A stretch of 64,000 nt of DNA from Tistrella mobilis (GTDB lineage Bacteria > Pseudomonadota > Alphaproteobacteria > Tistrellales > Tistrellaceae), in the NCBI RefSeq assembly GCF_041468085.1, contig NZ_CP121017.1, forward strand, positions 2,917,676 to 2,981,675. The letters run 5' to 3'. Below, piece after piece: positions 1-8,808 of the stretch. The notes below the pieces were generated by a model. The model ran no database searches. It saw only the letters and a program-made list of their open reading frames with translations, and was not told where the DNA came from. Every line of letters starts with the position of its first letter. Position 1 is the stretch's first letter. The translations under genes were made by a program, and so were the position numbers.

Positions 1-1
1 C

Positions 2-214
2 GCCGCCGACGAGGCCCTGACCAGCCTGCGCGACGCCATCGAAGACCTGCCCCGCTATGCCGCCCCCAGGATCGACGGTGACGGCAACATCATCATGCGC
101 CGCCTGCCCCGGCAGGATCCCCCGCTTGACGGCGACAAGGCGCCGGACGAACGCGAGGGCGAGAGGCCGGACCGGGGACGGCCGGTGGAGCGGGATGGCG
201 GGGTGTGGCTGTAA
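2..214 (+). CDS. C-terminal end of an unidentified protein (partial)
   Basis: An open frame enters from the left edge and runs 70 codons to a TAA at 212-214. The visible tail starts AADEALTSLRDAIEDLPRY and becomes very rich in Asp, Glu, Arg and Pro, as expected of a disordered C-terminus. No domain can be named from this fragment. Base composition fits coding sequence, and the next gene (the RND permease) ends convergently 61 bp away, which supports a true gene end here. The antisense frame is also open but looks like a GC shadow. Confidence 0.45.
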   Translation, partial: AADEALTSLRDAIEDLPRYAAPRIDGDGNIIMRRLPRQDPPLDGDKAPDEREGERPDRGRPVERDGGVWL

Positions 215-275
215 CGAAAACGCTCCGTTTCCCGATATGACCGGGCTCGCCGGACCGGACTCGACTTTGCGGGCA

Positions 276-3200
276 TCACGGCACGTCCGGCGGCTGTGAC
301 GGCGTGCCCCGACGGGCGCGCCACCAGCCCGCCAGTCGCTCGCGGCCGCCGATCACGAACACGAAAAAGCCGGGCACGAAGAAGATCGCCAGAAGCGTGG
401 CCGTGACCATGCCCCCGAAGACGCCGGTGCCGATGGCCCGCTGGGTTTCGGCACTGGCACCGTGTGCAAGCATCAGCGGCACGACCCCCAGGCCGAAGGC
501 GAGCGAGGTCATCAGAACCGGGCGCAGACGCAGTCGGGCTGCGGTCACTGCCGCCTCCGTCACATCCATGCCGCGCGCGTGCAGCTGCCGGGCGAATTCC
601 ACGATCAGGATGGCGTTCTTGGCCGACAGGCCGATCACGGTGATCAGGCCGACCTTGAAGAACACATCGTCGGGCATGCCCCGCAGCATCACCGCCGCCA
701 CCGCGCCGATCAGACCCAGCGGCACCACCAGCATGACCGAGAGCGGAATCGACCAGCTCTCGTAAAGGGCGGCCAGAACCAGGAACACCACCAGCATCGA
801 CAGAGCCATCAACAGGGGCGCCTGCGCAGCCGACATGCGCTCCTGCAGGGATTGACCGCTCCACTCGACCAGGAAACCGGGGGGCAGCTGCGCCGCCAGC
901 CGCTCCATTTCGGCCATGGCGTCGCCGCTGGAGACACCGGGCGCGGGGCTGCCGGAAATGCTGGAGGACAGGCTCCCCTGATAGCGCTGCACCTGCAGGG
1001 GCATATCCTGCCAGACGGGCGTGACGATCGCGGACAGCGGTACCATGCCGCCATCGGCATTGCGCACGGTCAGCTTCAGCACATCATCCACCTGCATACG
1101 GGCGGCAGCGTCTGCCTGGATGATCACCTGCCGCAGACGGCCTTCATGGGGGAAATCGTCGACATAGAGCGAGCCCGTGGCGGCCGACAGGGTATCGCCG
1201 ATCGCGGCGAACGACACCCCCAACGCCTCGGCCTTCTGGCGGTCGATGTCCAGGCGGACGCCGGTCCCGGCCGGCAGGCCGTCGGCATAGACATTGGCAA
1301 GCCGGTCGCTCTGCCCCGCCAGCTCCAGCAGCCTGGCCGTCGCCGCCTCCAGGGCGTCATGCCCCCGACCGGAGCGGTCGAGGAGGCTCAGGCTGAAGCC
1401 CGAAGACGTGCCCATCTCGTCGATCGCAGGCGGCAGAAGGCTCGTCACCGTGCCGTCGGTGATGTCCGCCATCGCCTCGTCGACGCGCCGGGCCTCGTCG
1501 GCCGCCGTGGCGCCGCCGCGCCGGTCCCAGTCGCTCAGCATCGCGAAGGCCTGGGCCGTGTTCGCCCCCGACCCCGAGAAGCCGAAGCCCAGGATGACCA
1601 TGTTCGAGGTAATCGCCGGCCGACCGGCAAGATGGGTCTCCAGGCGCCGGACGACATCGAGCGTGCGTTCGCGCGTGGCATCCGCAGGCAGCTGAACCGA
1701 GGTCATGAAATAGCCCTGATCCTCTTCGGGCAGAAATGCGGATGGCAGGGTGCGCAGGGCCAGAACCAGCAGCACGGTGATCGCCACGAAGGCCACCATC
1801 ACCCGTCCGCTGCGCCGCACGACCGCGACGAGACGGGTTTCATAGGACCGGGTCATGTGATTGAAGCGCCGGTTGAACCAGCCGAAGAAGCCCCGTCGGT
1901 CATGCGCGCCGGGGCCGACCGGCTTCAGAAGCGTGGCACAAAGGGCCGGCGTCAGACTGAGGGCCAGGAGGGCCGAAAACAGGATCGACACCACCATCGA
2001 CAGGGCGAACTGGCGATAGATCACCCCCACCGAGCCGTCGGCCAGGGCAATGGGAATGAACACCGCCGTCAGCACCAGGGTGATGCCGATCACGGCACCG
2101 GTGATCTCTTTCATGGCCTTGCGGGTGGCGTCGCGGGGCGACAGCCCTTCGGTCGCCATCAGCCGTTCGACATTCTCGACCACCACGATCGCATCGTCGA
2201 CGATGATGCCGATGGCCAGCACCATGCCGAACATGGTGAGCACGTTGATCGAGAATCCCGCCACCAGCATGACCGTGAAGGTGCCGAGCAGCGCGATCGG
2301 CGCCACGATGGCCGGGATCAGCGTGTAGCGGAGATTCTGGAGAAACAGCAGCATCACCAGGAACACCAGCACCATCGCCTCGATCAGGGTGTAGATGACC
2401 TTCTCGATCGAGATCTTGACGAAAGGGGCCGTGTTGAACGGGGTGGCGATGCTCATCCCCGCCGGCATGCTCTGGCTCAACGTGTCGAGCCGCGCCTCGA
2501 CCGCGGCAGCGGTCCGTACCGCATTCGCCCCCGGGGAGAGCTGAACGGCGGCGAGTGTCGCGGGTTTGCCGTTCTCGCGGTTCGCGAAGCTGTAGGTTTC
2601 CGCACCGGTCTCGATCCGTGCGACATCGCCCAGCACCACCCGCGAGCCGTCGGCCGCGGCACGCAGCACGATGCCGGCAAAGGCCTCCGGCGTCTGCAAC
2701 TGCCCGTCCACCGTCAGGGGCACGCTCACCCGCTGCCCCGGCACGGCCGGTGCATCGCCCAGCCGCCCGGGGGCGATTCGGGCGTTCTGCTGCAGGATCG
2801 CCGCCGACAGATCGGTCATCGACAGGCCGAAAGCGATCAGCCGCGACGGATCGACCCAGATGCGCAGCGCCTGTTCGGCGCCGAACAGCTGCACCCGGCC
2901 GACACCGTCGATGCGGCGCAGTTCCTCGATCACATTGCGGGCCAGATAGTCGCTCAGTTCCGTCTCGTCGAACCGGCCATCCTCGGATTTCAGGCTGATC
3001 AGCATCAGAAAGCCGGAGGTCGCGGACTCGACCGTCAGGCCGTTCTGGCGAACGGCCTGCGGCAGGCGGGGCTCGACGGCCTTCAGCCGGTTCTGCACAT
3101 CCACCTGCGCCAGTTCCAGATCGGTGCCGGGCTTGAAGGTGACGGTGACCTGTGCCGTGCCCGAACTATCGGCGGATGATTCGAAATAGAGCAGGTTCCT

Positions 3201-3416
3201 CACGCCCGACAGCTCCCGCTCGATCGGAACCAGAACGGAATCGTTCATCGTCTGGGGGCTGGCGCCGGTATAGGTGGCATAGATGCTGACCGTGGGCGGG
3301 GCCACCGAGGGATAGCGGGCGATGGGCAGCCGGGGCAGCGCAAGCACGCCTGCCAGAATGATGAACAGTGCGACCACCCAGGCGAATACCGGGCGATCGA
3401 TAAAGAACTGCGGCAT
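276..3416 (-). CDS. RND multidrug efflux permease, AcrB/AdeB (HAE1) family
   Basis: Inner-membrane proton/drug antiporter of the hydrophobe/amphiphile efflux class, 1046 aa, the usual length. It begins MPQFFIDRPVFAWVVALFI, the standard first helix, followed by LPIARYPSVAPP. The proton-relay aspartates fall at D407 and D408 in GIIVDDAIVVVEN, the same numbering as E. coli AcrB, and the TM10 lysine is in GLSAKNAILIVEFAR. It follows the membrane fusion protein gene by 15 bp with a GGAGAG ribosome site, so the two form one transcript. No outer-membrane channel gene follows, so it presumably borrows one. Substrate range cannot be read from sequence. The neighbouring AdeRS-like regulators suggest it is inducible. 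Confidence 0.95.
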   Translation of the reverse strand: MPQFFIDRPVFAWVVALFIILAGVLALPRLPIARYPSVAPPTVSIYATYTGASPQTMNDSVLVPIERELSGVRNLLYFESSADSSGTAQVTVTFKPGTDLELAQVDVQNRLKAVEPRLPQAVRQNGLTVESATSGFLMLISLKSEDGRFDETELSDYLARNVIEELRRIDGVGRVQLFGAEQALRIWVDPSRLIAFGLSMTDLSAAILQQNARIAPGRLGDAPAVPGQRVSVPLTVDGQLQTPEAFAGIVLRAAADGSRVVLGDVARIETGAETYSFANRENGKPATLAAVQLSPGANAVRTAAAVEARLDTLSQSMPAGMSIATPFNTAPFVKISIEKVIYTLIEAMVLVFLVMLLFLQNLRYTLIPAIVAPIALLGTFTVMLVAGFSINVLTMFGMVLAIGIIVDDAIVVVENVERLMATEGLSPRDATRKAMKEITGAVIGITLVLTAVFIPIALADGSVGVIYRQFALSMVVSILFSALLALSLTPALCATLLKPVGPGAHDRRGFFGWFNRRFNHMTRSYETRLVAVVRRSGRVMVAFVAITVLLVLALRTLPSAFLPEEDQGYFMTSVQLPADATRERTLDVVRRLETHLAGRPAITSNMVILGFGFSGSGANTAQAFAMLSDWDRRGGATAADEARRVDEAMADITDGTVTSLLPPAIDEMGTSSGFSLSLLDRSGRGHDALEAATARLLELAGQSDRLANVYADGLPAGTGVRLDIDRQKAEALGVSFAAIGDTLSAATGSLYVDDFPHEGRLRQVIIQADAAARMQVDDVLKLTVRNADGGMVPLSAIVTPVWQDMPLQVQRYQGSLSSSISGSPAPGVSSGDAMAEMERLAAQLPPGFLVEWSGQSLQERMSAAQAPLLMALSMLVVFLVLAALYESWSIPLSVMLVVPLGLIGAVAAVMLRGMPDDVFFKVGLITVIGLSAKNAILIVEFARQLHARGMDVTEAAVTAARLRLRPVLMTSLAFGLGVVPLMLAHGASAETQRAIGTGVFGGMVTATLLAIFFVPGFFVFVIGGRERLAGWWRARRGTPSQPPDVP

Positions 3417-3431
3417 GGTCGCTCTCCGATC

Positions 3432-4604
3432 TCAGCCGGCATCGGCGCCCGGGCGCCACATCTGCGGCTCGACGCCGATCCCCTCGGCCAGCCTGTCCAC
3501 ACCCTCGACCACCACCCGTTGACCGGCTTCAAGGCCGGTGGCCACGCGATAGCGGTGATCGACCAGCTCCCCCAGCGTCACGGGCACCGGACGGACGGTG
3601 GCATCGGCGGCAACGGTCCAGACCTGCGGCACGCCGCCCGCCCGCGTCACGGCCTGCTGGGGGATCATCAGGGCGTCGTCGTATCCGGCCCGCGGCACAC
3701 GGGCGCGCACGAACATGCCCGGCAGCAGCTCGCGCGACGGGTTGTCGACCAGGACGCGCAGCAGCAGGTCGCCGGTGCCGGCATCGACGGTGATGCCCGA
3801 AAAGAGGATATGCCCGGTCACGCCGTAGGCCGTGCCGTCGCTGCGCAGGATCGTCACCGGCAGACCCCGCCTCTCTGCGTCCTGTCGGCCCGTCGACTGT
3901 CCGTCCGGCCCGATCTCACGTCTCAGGGCCTCACGCAGGGCCTCCAGCGAGCGCGCCGGCTGGCGCAGATCGACATAGACCTGATCCACCTGCTGAATGC
4001 GGGCCATGGGTGTGGCATCGGTTGGCGAGACAAGGGCACCCTCGCTCACCAGGGCCTGATCGATTCGGCCCGCGATCGGCGCCTCCACGGTGGTGAAGGC
4101 CAGATCCAGCCGGCGCCGGTCCAGGGTGGCGCGGGCCTCTGCGACCTCGGCAACGGCCTGGTCACGCTGCGCCACCGCATCGTCCAGAACCTGATCGCTG
4201 ATCGCATCGGCCCGATGCAGGGGTTCCAGCCGCCGGACCTGCTGGCCGGCCCGCGCCGCGGCGACCTCGGCCCGCCGCAAGGCAGCCGCTGCCATCCCGA
4301 CATCGGCCTGGAACGGGGCGGGGTTGATCTGGAACAGCGGGTCGCCGGCGCGGATATCGGCGCCCTGTTCGAACAGCCGGCGCTGCACGATGCCGCTGAT
4401 CTGCGGGCGGATCTCGGCCACACGCACCGCAACGACACGCCCGGGAAGATCCTCGACGACCTCCAGCCGCTCGGGCGCAACCTCCACCACCGCCACCCGG
4501 GGCAGCGGCGTGGGTGCCCTGGGCGTCGTCTCGTTGCACCCGGCCAGGACAATCATCGCCAGGGTGAGCCCTGCACTGCCGCGGAGCAGGCGTTCCATCC
4601 TCAT
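3432..4604 (-). CDS. RND efflux membrane fusion lipoprotein (AcrA/AdeA-like)
   Basis: Periplasmic adaptor linking the downstream permease to an outer-membrane channel. I start it at ATG 4604, 8 bp after an AAAGG ribosome site. That gives 390 aa with a lipoprotein signal peptide ending in the lipobox LAGC at residues 20-23. The open frame extends 60 codons further upstream, but that stretch lacks protein-like character and would bury the signal peptide. A lipoyl/barrel-sandwich half (VVAVRVAEIRPQISGIVQRR), a helical hairpin and a C-terminal beta barrel (GQRVVVEGVDRLAEG) are visible. First gene of the leftward efflux operon, divergent from the response regulator. Confidence 0.92.
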   Translation of the reverse strand: MRMERLLRGSAGLTLAMIVLAGCNETTPRAPTPLPRVAVVEVAPERLEVVEDLPGRVVAVRVAEIRPQISGIVQRRLFEQGADIRAGDPLFQINPAPFQADVGMAAAALRRAEVAAARAGQQVRRLEPLHRADAISDQVLDDAVAQRDQAVAEVAEARATLDRRRLDLAFTTVEAPIAGRIDQALVSEGALVSPTDATPMARIQQVDQVYVDLRQPARSLEALREALRREIGPDGQSTGRQDAERRGLPVTILRSDGTAYGVTGHILFSGITVDAGTGDLLLRVLVDNPSRELLPGMFVRARVPRAGYDDALMIPQQAVTRAGGVPQVWTVAADATVRPVPVTLGELVDHRYRVATGLEAGQRVVVEGVDRLAEGIGVEPQMWRPGADAG

Positions 4605-4636
4605 GCATCGACCTTTCAGGGAACACGTCTGCGCGT

Positions 4637-4696
4637 CGTTTCCGCCCGAGGCGGGACGAGCGGCGCGAACCCTATGCCGGGGGAATGGCGTTTCCG
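4637..4696. promoter_or_regulatory. Divergent efflux/regulator promoter region with CGTTTCCG direct repeat
   Basis: The 145-bp gap between the fusion protein gene and the regulator gene contains CGTTTCCG twice in direct orientation (4637-4644 and 4689-4696), 52 bp start to start, plus a small CCGCC-CGA-GGCGG inverted repeat beside the first copy. Direct repeats in the intergenic spacer are how AdeR recognises its target in Acinetobacter, so these are reasonable operator candidates. The assignment is inference from position and repetition only. Confidence 0.35.
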
Positions 4697-4749
4697 TCGA
4701 CGGCGTGTGGAGATAGAGTGGAGGCCGCCCGCAAACATGCAGATCAGCC

Positions 4750-5502
4750 ATGCCCCACCCGCCGATCCCCGCCTCCCGGGTCACCGCGTCTCGGCCTCCC
4801 GCCCCCCGGGCGCTGATCCTCGTCGCCGAGGACGAACCCGAGATCGCCGAGATCCTGTGCGCCTATCTCGACCGCAACGGCCTGCGCAGCGTCCGTGCCG
4901 ATGACGGGCGTCAGGCGCTCGACCTGCATCTGTCGCTCAAGCCCGATCTGGTTCTGCTGGATGTGGGCATGCCGCGCCTGGACGGCTGGCAGGTTCTGTC
5001 CGAAATCCGCCGTCGCGGCGAGACGCCGGTCATCATGCTGACCGCCATGGATCAGGACATGGACAAGCTGACCGGCCTGCGGATCGGTGCCGACGACTAC
5101 ATCGTGAAGCCGTTCAATCCGGCGGAAGTGATCGCGCGGGTGAATGCGGTCCTGCGCCGCTCCCGGCCGGCCGGTCACAGCCCCGGCCGGGAGGTCATCC
5201 GCGTCGGCCGGCTGCATGCGGACATGGAAAGCCACGAGATCCGGCTGTGCAGCCCGGATGGCGACCGGCCCCTGACGCTGACCCTGACCGAGTTCAGACT
5301 GCTGACCCATCTGATGCATGCGCCGCGGCGGGTGTTCAGTCGCGGGGAATTGCTGATGGCCTGCCTGCCCGAGGGAGAGACCCTGGAACGCACGGTGGAC
5401 AGCCATATCAGCAAGCTTCGCAAGAAGCTTGAGGCAGCCGGTCTGGAAGCCCAGCCGGTCAGCATACGCGGGGTCGGCTATCGGCTGGGAGAAGCGTCGT
5501 GA
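4750..5502 (+). CDS. OmpR-family response regulator, AdeR-like
   Basis: DNA-binding regulator of 250 aa, receiver plus winged helix. The receiver shows the acidic pair E27/D28, phospho-acceptor D71 in LVLLDVGMP, T98 and K120 in IVKPFNP. The C-terminal half carries a winged helix (LTEFRLLTHLM, RTVDSHISKLRKKLE, RGVGYRLG). Stretches such as ADDYIVKPFNPAEVIARV and ERTVDSHISKLRKKLE match Acinetobacter AdeR closely, and the divergent neighbour is an AdeAB-like pump, so control of that pump is the obvious role. Its stop overlaps the GTG of the kinase gene by 4 bp. The first ~20 residues precede the receiver and could be a start-site over-extension. Confidence 0.9.
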   Translation: MPHPPIPASRVTASRPPAPRALILVAEDEPEIAEILCAYLDRNGLRSVRADDGRQALDLHLSLKPDLVLLDVGMPRLDGWQVLSEIRRRGETPVIMLTAMDQDMDKLTGLRIGADDYIVKPFNPAEVIARVNAVLRRSRPAGHSPGREVIRVGRLHADMESHEIRLCSPDGDRPLTLTLTEFRLLTHLMHAPRRVFSRGELLMACLPEGETLERTVDSHISKLRKKLEAAGLEAQPVSIRGVGYRLGEAS

Positions 5503-6614
5503 CCGGCAATGGCGGTCTCAGCCGCCGCATCATCCGGTCGATGGTCTCTCTCGCCCTGATCGTCAGCGCACTGGCGCTGCTCGGCACCTACATCTTCTAT
5601 ACGCTCTGGTTCGCCCTCTTCCCCACGAGCATCCCCGGCCCCGAAGACAGCGGCTGGATTCCGACGACACCGGAATGGGGGTGGATGGCGCTGACCGCGT
5701 TGACGGCACTCGGTCTCGGGGTCCTCTGGGCGCTCAGGCTGGCACGACGCATCCTGATGCCGATCAACGCCGTGGCCGGCGGTCTGCACCGGCTGGCGGA
5801 GGGTGATCTGTCGGCGCGGGCCACGGCCGATGATCCGCTGCCCGACGAGGCTACGCAGCTGGTGCATGATTTCAATGCCATGGCCGACCGGCTGGAGCGC
5901 GTGGAACACGAGCGCCGGTTCTGGAACGCGGCCATCGCCCATGAATTGCGGACACCGGTGACGGTGCTGCGCGGCCGTCTTCAGGGGCTGACCGACGGGA
6001 TTTTCGAGCCGACGCCGCAACTGCATCGGTCCCTGCTGACCCAGGTCGAAGGGCTGGGGCGTCTGATCGACGATCTGCGGCTGGTCGGCCTGGCCGAGAA
6101 CGACCGGCTGGATCTGCAACTCAAGGCTGTTGATTTGCCCTCAGAAGTCGCGGCCGTGGTGCAGGTGGTGGAGCCACGGCTGGCGGAAGCCGGGTTCGAC
6201 CTGGTCTGTGTGCCGGGGCTGACGGAGCCGGTCGACTGCGACCCCGTCCGCATCCGTCAGGCGCTGCTGGCTGTGCTGGAAAATGCCCGACACCACGCGA
6301 CGCCGGGGCCGCTGCGCATCACGACCGCCTGCAAGGACGGAGTCTGCCATCTGATGGTGGAGGATAGCGGGCCCGGCGTGCCCGAGGGGATGGCAGGCGA
6401 AATCTTCAAGGCCTTCCGGCGTGGCGATCCCCATGGCCGCGGCAGCGGCCTGGGGCTCGCCGTGGTTCAGGCGATCGCCCGTGCCCATGGCGGCGATGTG
6501 ACCTGCCGCCCGTCATCCCTGGGCGGAACCGTCTTCGACCTCAGCTGGCCGGCCGCTTCGGGGGCTGCCCGCCGTCACTCCACTGTTACCGACTTCGCCA
6601 GATTGCGCGGCTGA
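5499..6614 (+). CDS. Sensor histidine kinase, AdeS-like
   Basis: Membrane sensor kinase of 371 aa starting at GTG 5499. Two transmembrane segments (about 15-40 and 62-82) flank a very short periplasmic loop, followed by a HAMP linker, HisKA with H149 in AIAHELRTPVTVL, and an ATPase domain with N box LENARHH, G1 DSGPGVP and G2 GSGLGLAVVQ. H149 is also the phosphorylated residue number reported for AdeS. Translationally coupled to the regulator. Its last 13 codons overlap the 3' end of glmS on the other strand by 40 bp, so the two genes share DNA at their ends and no terminator lies between them. Confidence 0.9.
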   Translation: MTGNGGLSRRIIRSMVSLALIVSALALLGTYIFYTLWFALFPTSIPGPEDSGWIPTTPEWGWMALTALTALGLGVLWALRLARRILMPINAVAGGLHRLAEGDLSARATADDPLPDEATQLVHDFNAMADRLERVEHERRFWNAAIAHELRTPVTVLRGRLQGLTDGIFEPTPQLHRSLLTQVEGLGRLIDDLRLVGLAENDRLDLQLKAVDLPSEVAAVVQVVEPRLAEAGFDLVCVPGLTEPVDCDPVRIRQALLAVLENARHHATPGPLRITTACKDGVCHLMVEDSGPGVPEGMAGEIFKAFRRGDPHGRGSGLGLAVVQAIARAHGGDVTCRPSSLGGTVFDLSWPAASGAARRHSTVTDFARLRG

Positions 6615-8401
6615 TCGACATCCGTGCCCTTCAGCACGGCGGTGTGATAGGCGAGCAACTGCACCGGAATCGCGTAGAGCAAAGGCGCCACCACCGGGTC
6701 GACCGTCGGCAGCACCACCACTTCCGCCACCAGATCGGCCAGGCGCCCGGCGCCGGCCTCGTCGGTGATCAGGATCACCCGGCCGCGGCGGGCGACGATC
6801 TCTTCGACATTCGACGCCGTCTTCTCGAACAGCGGGCCGGACGGCGCCAGCGCTACCACCGGCAGCCCGTCGTCGATCAGCGCGATCGGGCCGTGCTTCA
6901 GCTCGCCCGCCGCATAGGCTTCGGCGTGGATGTAGCTGATTTCCTTGAATTTGAGCGCACCTTCCAGCGCGATCGGATAAGAGGTGCCACGGCCGACGTA
7001 AAGCACACCGGTCACATGCACCAGGCTTTCGGCGATGCTGCGCATCCGGTCGTCGTTGTTCAGCACGTCCGCCACGCGTGAGGGCACTTCGGCGATCGCC
7101 TGGGTCAGCTTCTGGTCACGGGCGGCATCGATGGTGCCGCGGGCACGGCCAAGGCCGATGGCGAGGCAGGCGAGTGTCACCAGCTGGCAGGTGAAGGCCT
7201 TGGTCGAGGCGACGCCGATCTCGGGGCCGGCCTTGGTGCGCAGCACCAGATCCGCCTCGCGCGCCATGCTGCTTTCCGGCACGTTGACCACGGCGATGGT
7301 GATCAGCCCGGCGGCCTTGGCATGGCGCATGGCGGCGAGTGTATCCGCCGTCTCGCCCGACTGAGAGATGAACACCGCCACCTCGCCCGGGATCAGCGGC
7401 GTGTCGCGGTAGCGGAATTCCGAGGCGATGTCGACATCGACCGGCAGCCGCGCCAGCTGTTCCACCCAGTACTTGGCCACCATGCCGGCATAGGCCGAGG
7501 TGCCGCAGGCGACGATCATCATGCGGGTCAGCGTCTTCGGGTCGAAGGGCATCTCCTTCATCTCGATCGTGCCGCGGCCGGGATCCAGATAGGTCCTGAG
7601 GCTGTCGCCGATCACGGCCGGCTGCTCGTAGATCTCCTTCAGCATGTAATGCCGGTGGCCGCCTTTGCCGACCGCCCCGCTGGAGAGTTCCGTCCGCCGC
7701 CGCGGCCGTACGACTTCCGCCCCGCCTGCGTCGTAGATGGTCATGCCCGCGCGGGTCAGAACCACCATGTCGCCTTCGTCGAGATAGGTGATCTCGCGCG
7801 TGAAGGGCACCAGCGCCATGGCATCGGAGCCCAGATACATGCACCCCTCGCCATGACCCACGGCAAGCGGGCTGCCGCGGCGGGCGCCGATCAGCAGTTC
7901 CTGTTCGCCCGCGAAGACCAGGCCCAGGGCGAAGGCGCCTTCGAAGCGCTTCAACGCCGCCTTGCAGGCATCGACCGGATCCAGCCCCTGTTCGATCAGC
8001 GCCGTGATCAGCTGGGGGATCACTTCGGTATCGGTCTGGCTGACGAAGACCCGGCCCGCCGCCTGCAGCTCGGCACGCAGATCGCGATAATTCTCGATGA
8101 TGCCATTATGCACCGCCGCCACCCGGCCGGTGGCATGGGGATGGGCATTGGCCTCGGTCGGTGCGCCATGGGTGGCCCAGCGGGTATGGCCGATGCCGGT
8201 CATGCCCGAAACCGGCCGCTCGGCGACCAGCGCCTCAAGCCGGGCGATGCGCCCCTCGGCCCGGCGCCGCTCGATCCGGCCTGCGGCATCCAGCACGGCG
8301 ATGCCGGCACTGTCATAGCCGCGATATTCCAGCCGGCGCAGCCCCTCGATCAGCACCGCCGCCGCATCCGCAACACCAACGACACCAACGATGCCACACA
8401 T
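6575..8401 (-). CDS. glmS: Glutamine--fructose-6-phosphate aminotransferase
   Basis: Makes glucosamine-6-phosphate from fructose-6-phosphate and glutamine, the first step to UDP-GlcNAc for peptidoglycan and LPS. I start at ATG 8401 so that the protein begins MCGIVGVVGV and Cys2 becomes the N-terminal nucleophile of the glutaminase domain. A further upstream ATG would block this. 608 aa, the normal length. Glutaminase motifs RWATHGAPTEANAHPH and HNGIIENYRDLR are followed by two SIS sugar-isomerase domains (SQSGETADTLAAM, ALEGALKFKEISYIHAEAYAAGELKHG) and the conserved end NLAKSVTVE. Stands alone here. No glmU neighbour and no ribozyme-like leader was seen. Confidence 0.97.
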   Translation of the reverse strand: MCGIVGVVGVADAAAVLIEGLRRLEYRGYDSAGIAVLDAAGRIERRRAEGRIARLEALVAERPVSGMTGIGHTRWATHGAPTEANAHPHATGRVAAVHNGIIENYRDLRAELQAAGRVFVSQTDTEVIPQLITALIEQGLDPVDACKAALKRFEGAFALGLVFAGEQELLIGARRGSPLAVGHGEGCMYLGSDAMALVPFTREITYLDEGDMVVLTRAGMTIYDAGGAEVVRPRRRTELSSGAVGKGGHRHYMLKEIYEQPAVIGDSLRTYLDPGRGTIEMKEMPFDPKTLTRMMIVACGTSAYAGMVAKYWVEQLARLPVDVDIASEFRYRDTPLIPGEVAVFISQSGETADTLAAMRHAKAAGLITIAVVNVPESSMAREADLVLRTKAGPEIGVASTKAFTCQLVTLACLAIGLGRARGTIDAARDQKLTQAIAEVPSRVADVLNNDDRMRSIAESLVHVTGVLYVGRGTSYPIALEGALKFKEISYIHAEAYAAGELKHGPIALIDDGLPVVALAPSGPLFEKTASNVEEIVARRGRVILITDEAGAGRLADLVAEVVVLPTVDPVVAPLLYAIPVQLLAYHTAVLKGTDVDQPRNLAKSVTVE

Positions 8402-8666
8402 CAGGCCAACTCCGTCTCTGGTCTGTCCGCCCGCAGCCATCAGGCCGCAGTTCCAGGTTCAGGGGGTAGCAGAGCCGGATGGCCCCTGCCAATCACTTCG
8501 CGTTACGAATTGTTGCAGATGCGGCATGGGCGCGGCCCGGCGGATGGCCCATCACGAAACTGCAATCTGCCTGCGATCACCCGCTTGACAGGCCCGGTGC
8601 GTGGCCATATAAAGCGCCCACCTCAGGCGGCCGGAACGGCGAAAGCCGGCATCGACCAGATCCTGC

Positions 8667-8741
8667 GGGCGCGTAGCTCAGCGGTAGAGCACACCCTTCA
8701 CACGGGTGGGGTCACAGGTTCAATCCCTGTCGCGCCCACCA
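8667..8741 (+). tRNA. tRNA-Val (anticodon CAC)
   Basis: A 75-nt cloverleaf with encoded CCA: acceptor GGGCGCG paired with CGCGCCC, D arm GCTC/GAGC, anticodon stem CACCC/GGGTG with loop TTCACAC (anticodon CAC, reading GUG), T arm ACAGG/CCTGT with loop TTCAATC, discriminator A at 8738 and CCA at 8739-8741. A UUCG-capped terminator hairpin follows 8 bp later. The 3' end faces the phage-like block, a typical prophage insertion position, but I found no second copy of its 3' end beyond the block. Confidence 0.95.
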
Positions 8742-8748
8742 ATTCGAC

Positions 8749-8784
8749 AAGGCCCCCTGCATCTTCGGATGCCGGGGGCTTTGT
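8749..8784. terminator. Hairpin terminator with UUCG tetraloop, shared by tRNA-Val and the virion cluster
   Basis: Stem AAGGCCCCC-T-GCATC, loop TTCG closed by C-G, then GATGC-C-GGGGGCTTT, with a single T/C mismatch. A short T run follows on the + strand. It lies just after tRNA-Val (+) and 25 bp past the stop of the last virion gene (-), so it can end both transcripts. Confidence 0.8.
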
Positions 8785-8808
8785 TCATATCGGGCCTCCT
8801 GATCCGTC

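Noticed and set aside
462-3179. Large + strand open frame (905 codons) opposite the RND permease
   Set aside because: Protein is rich in His/Gln/Arg with no motif, the classical antisense shadow in high-GC DNA; the - strand gene has full AcrB signatures.
8667-8741. tRNA-Val 3' end as a prophage attachment site
   Set aside because: No duplicate of the tRNA 3' end found between 21.77 and 22.7 kb, and no integrase gene, so no att site is claimed.
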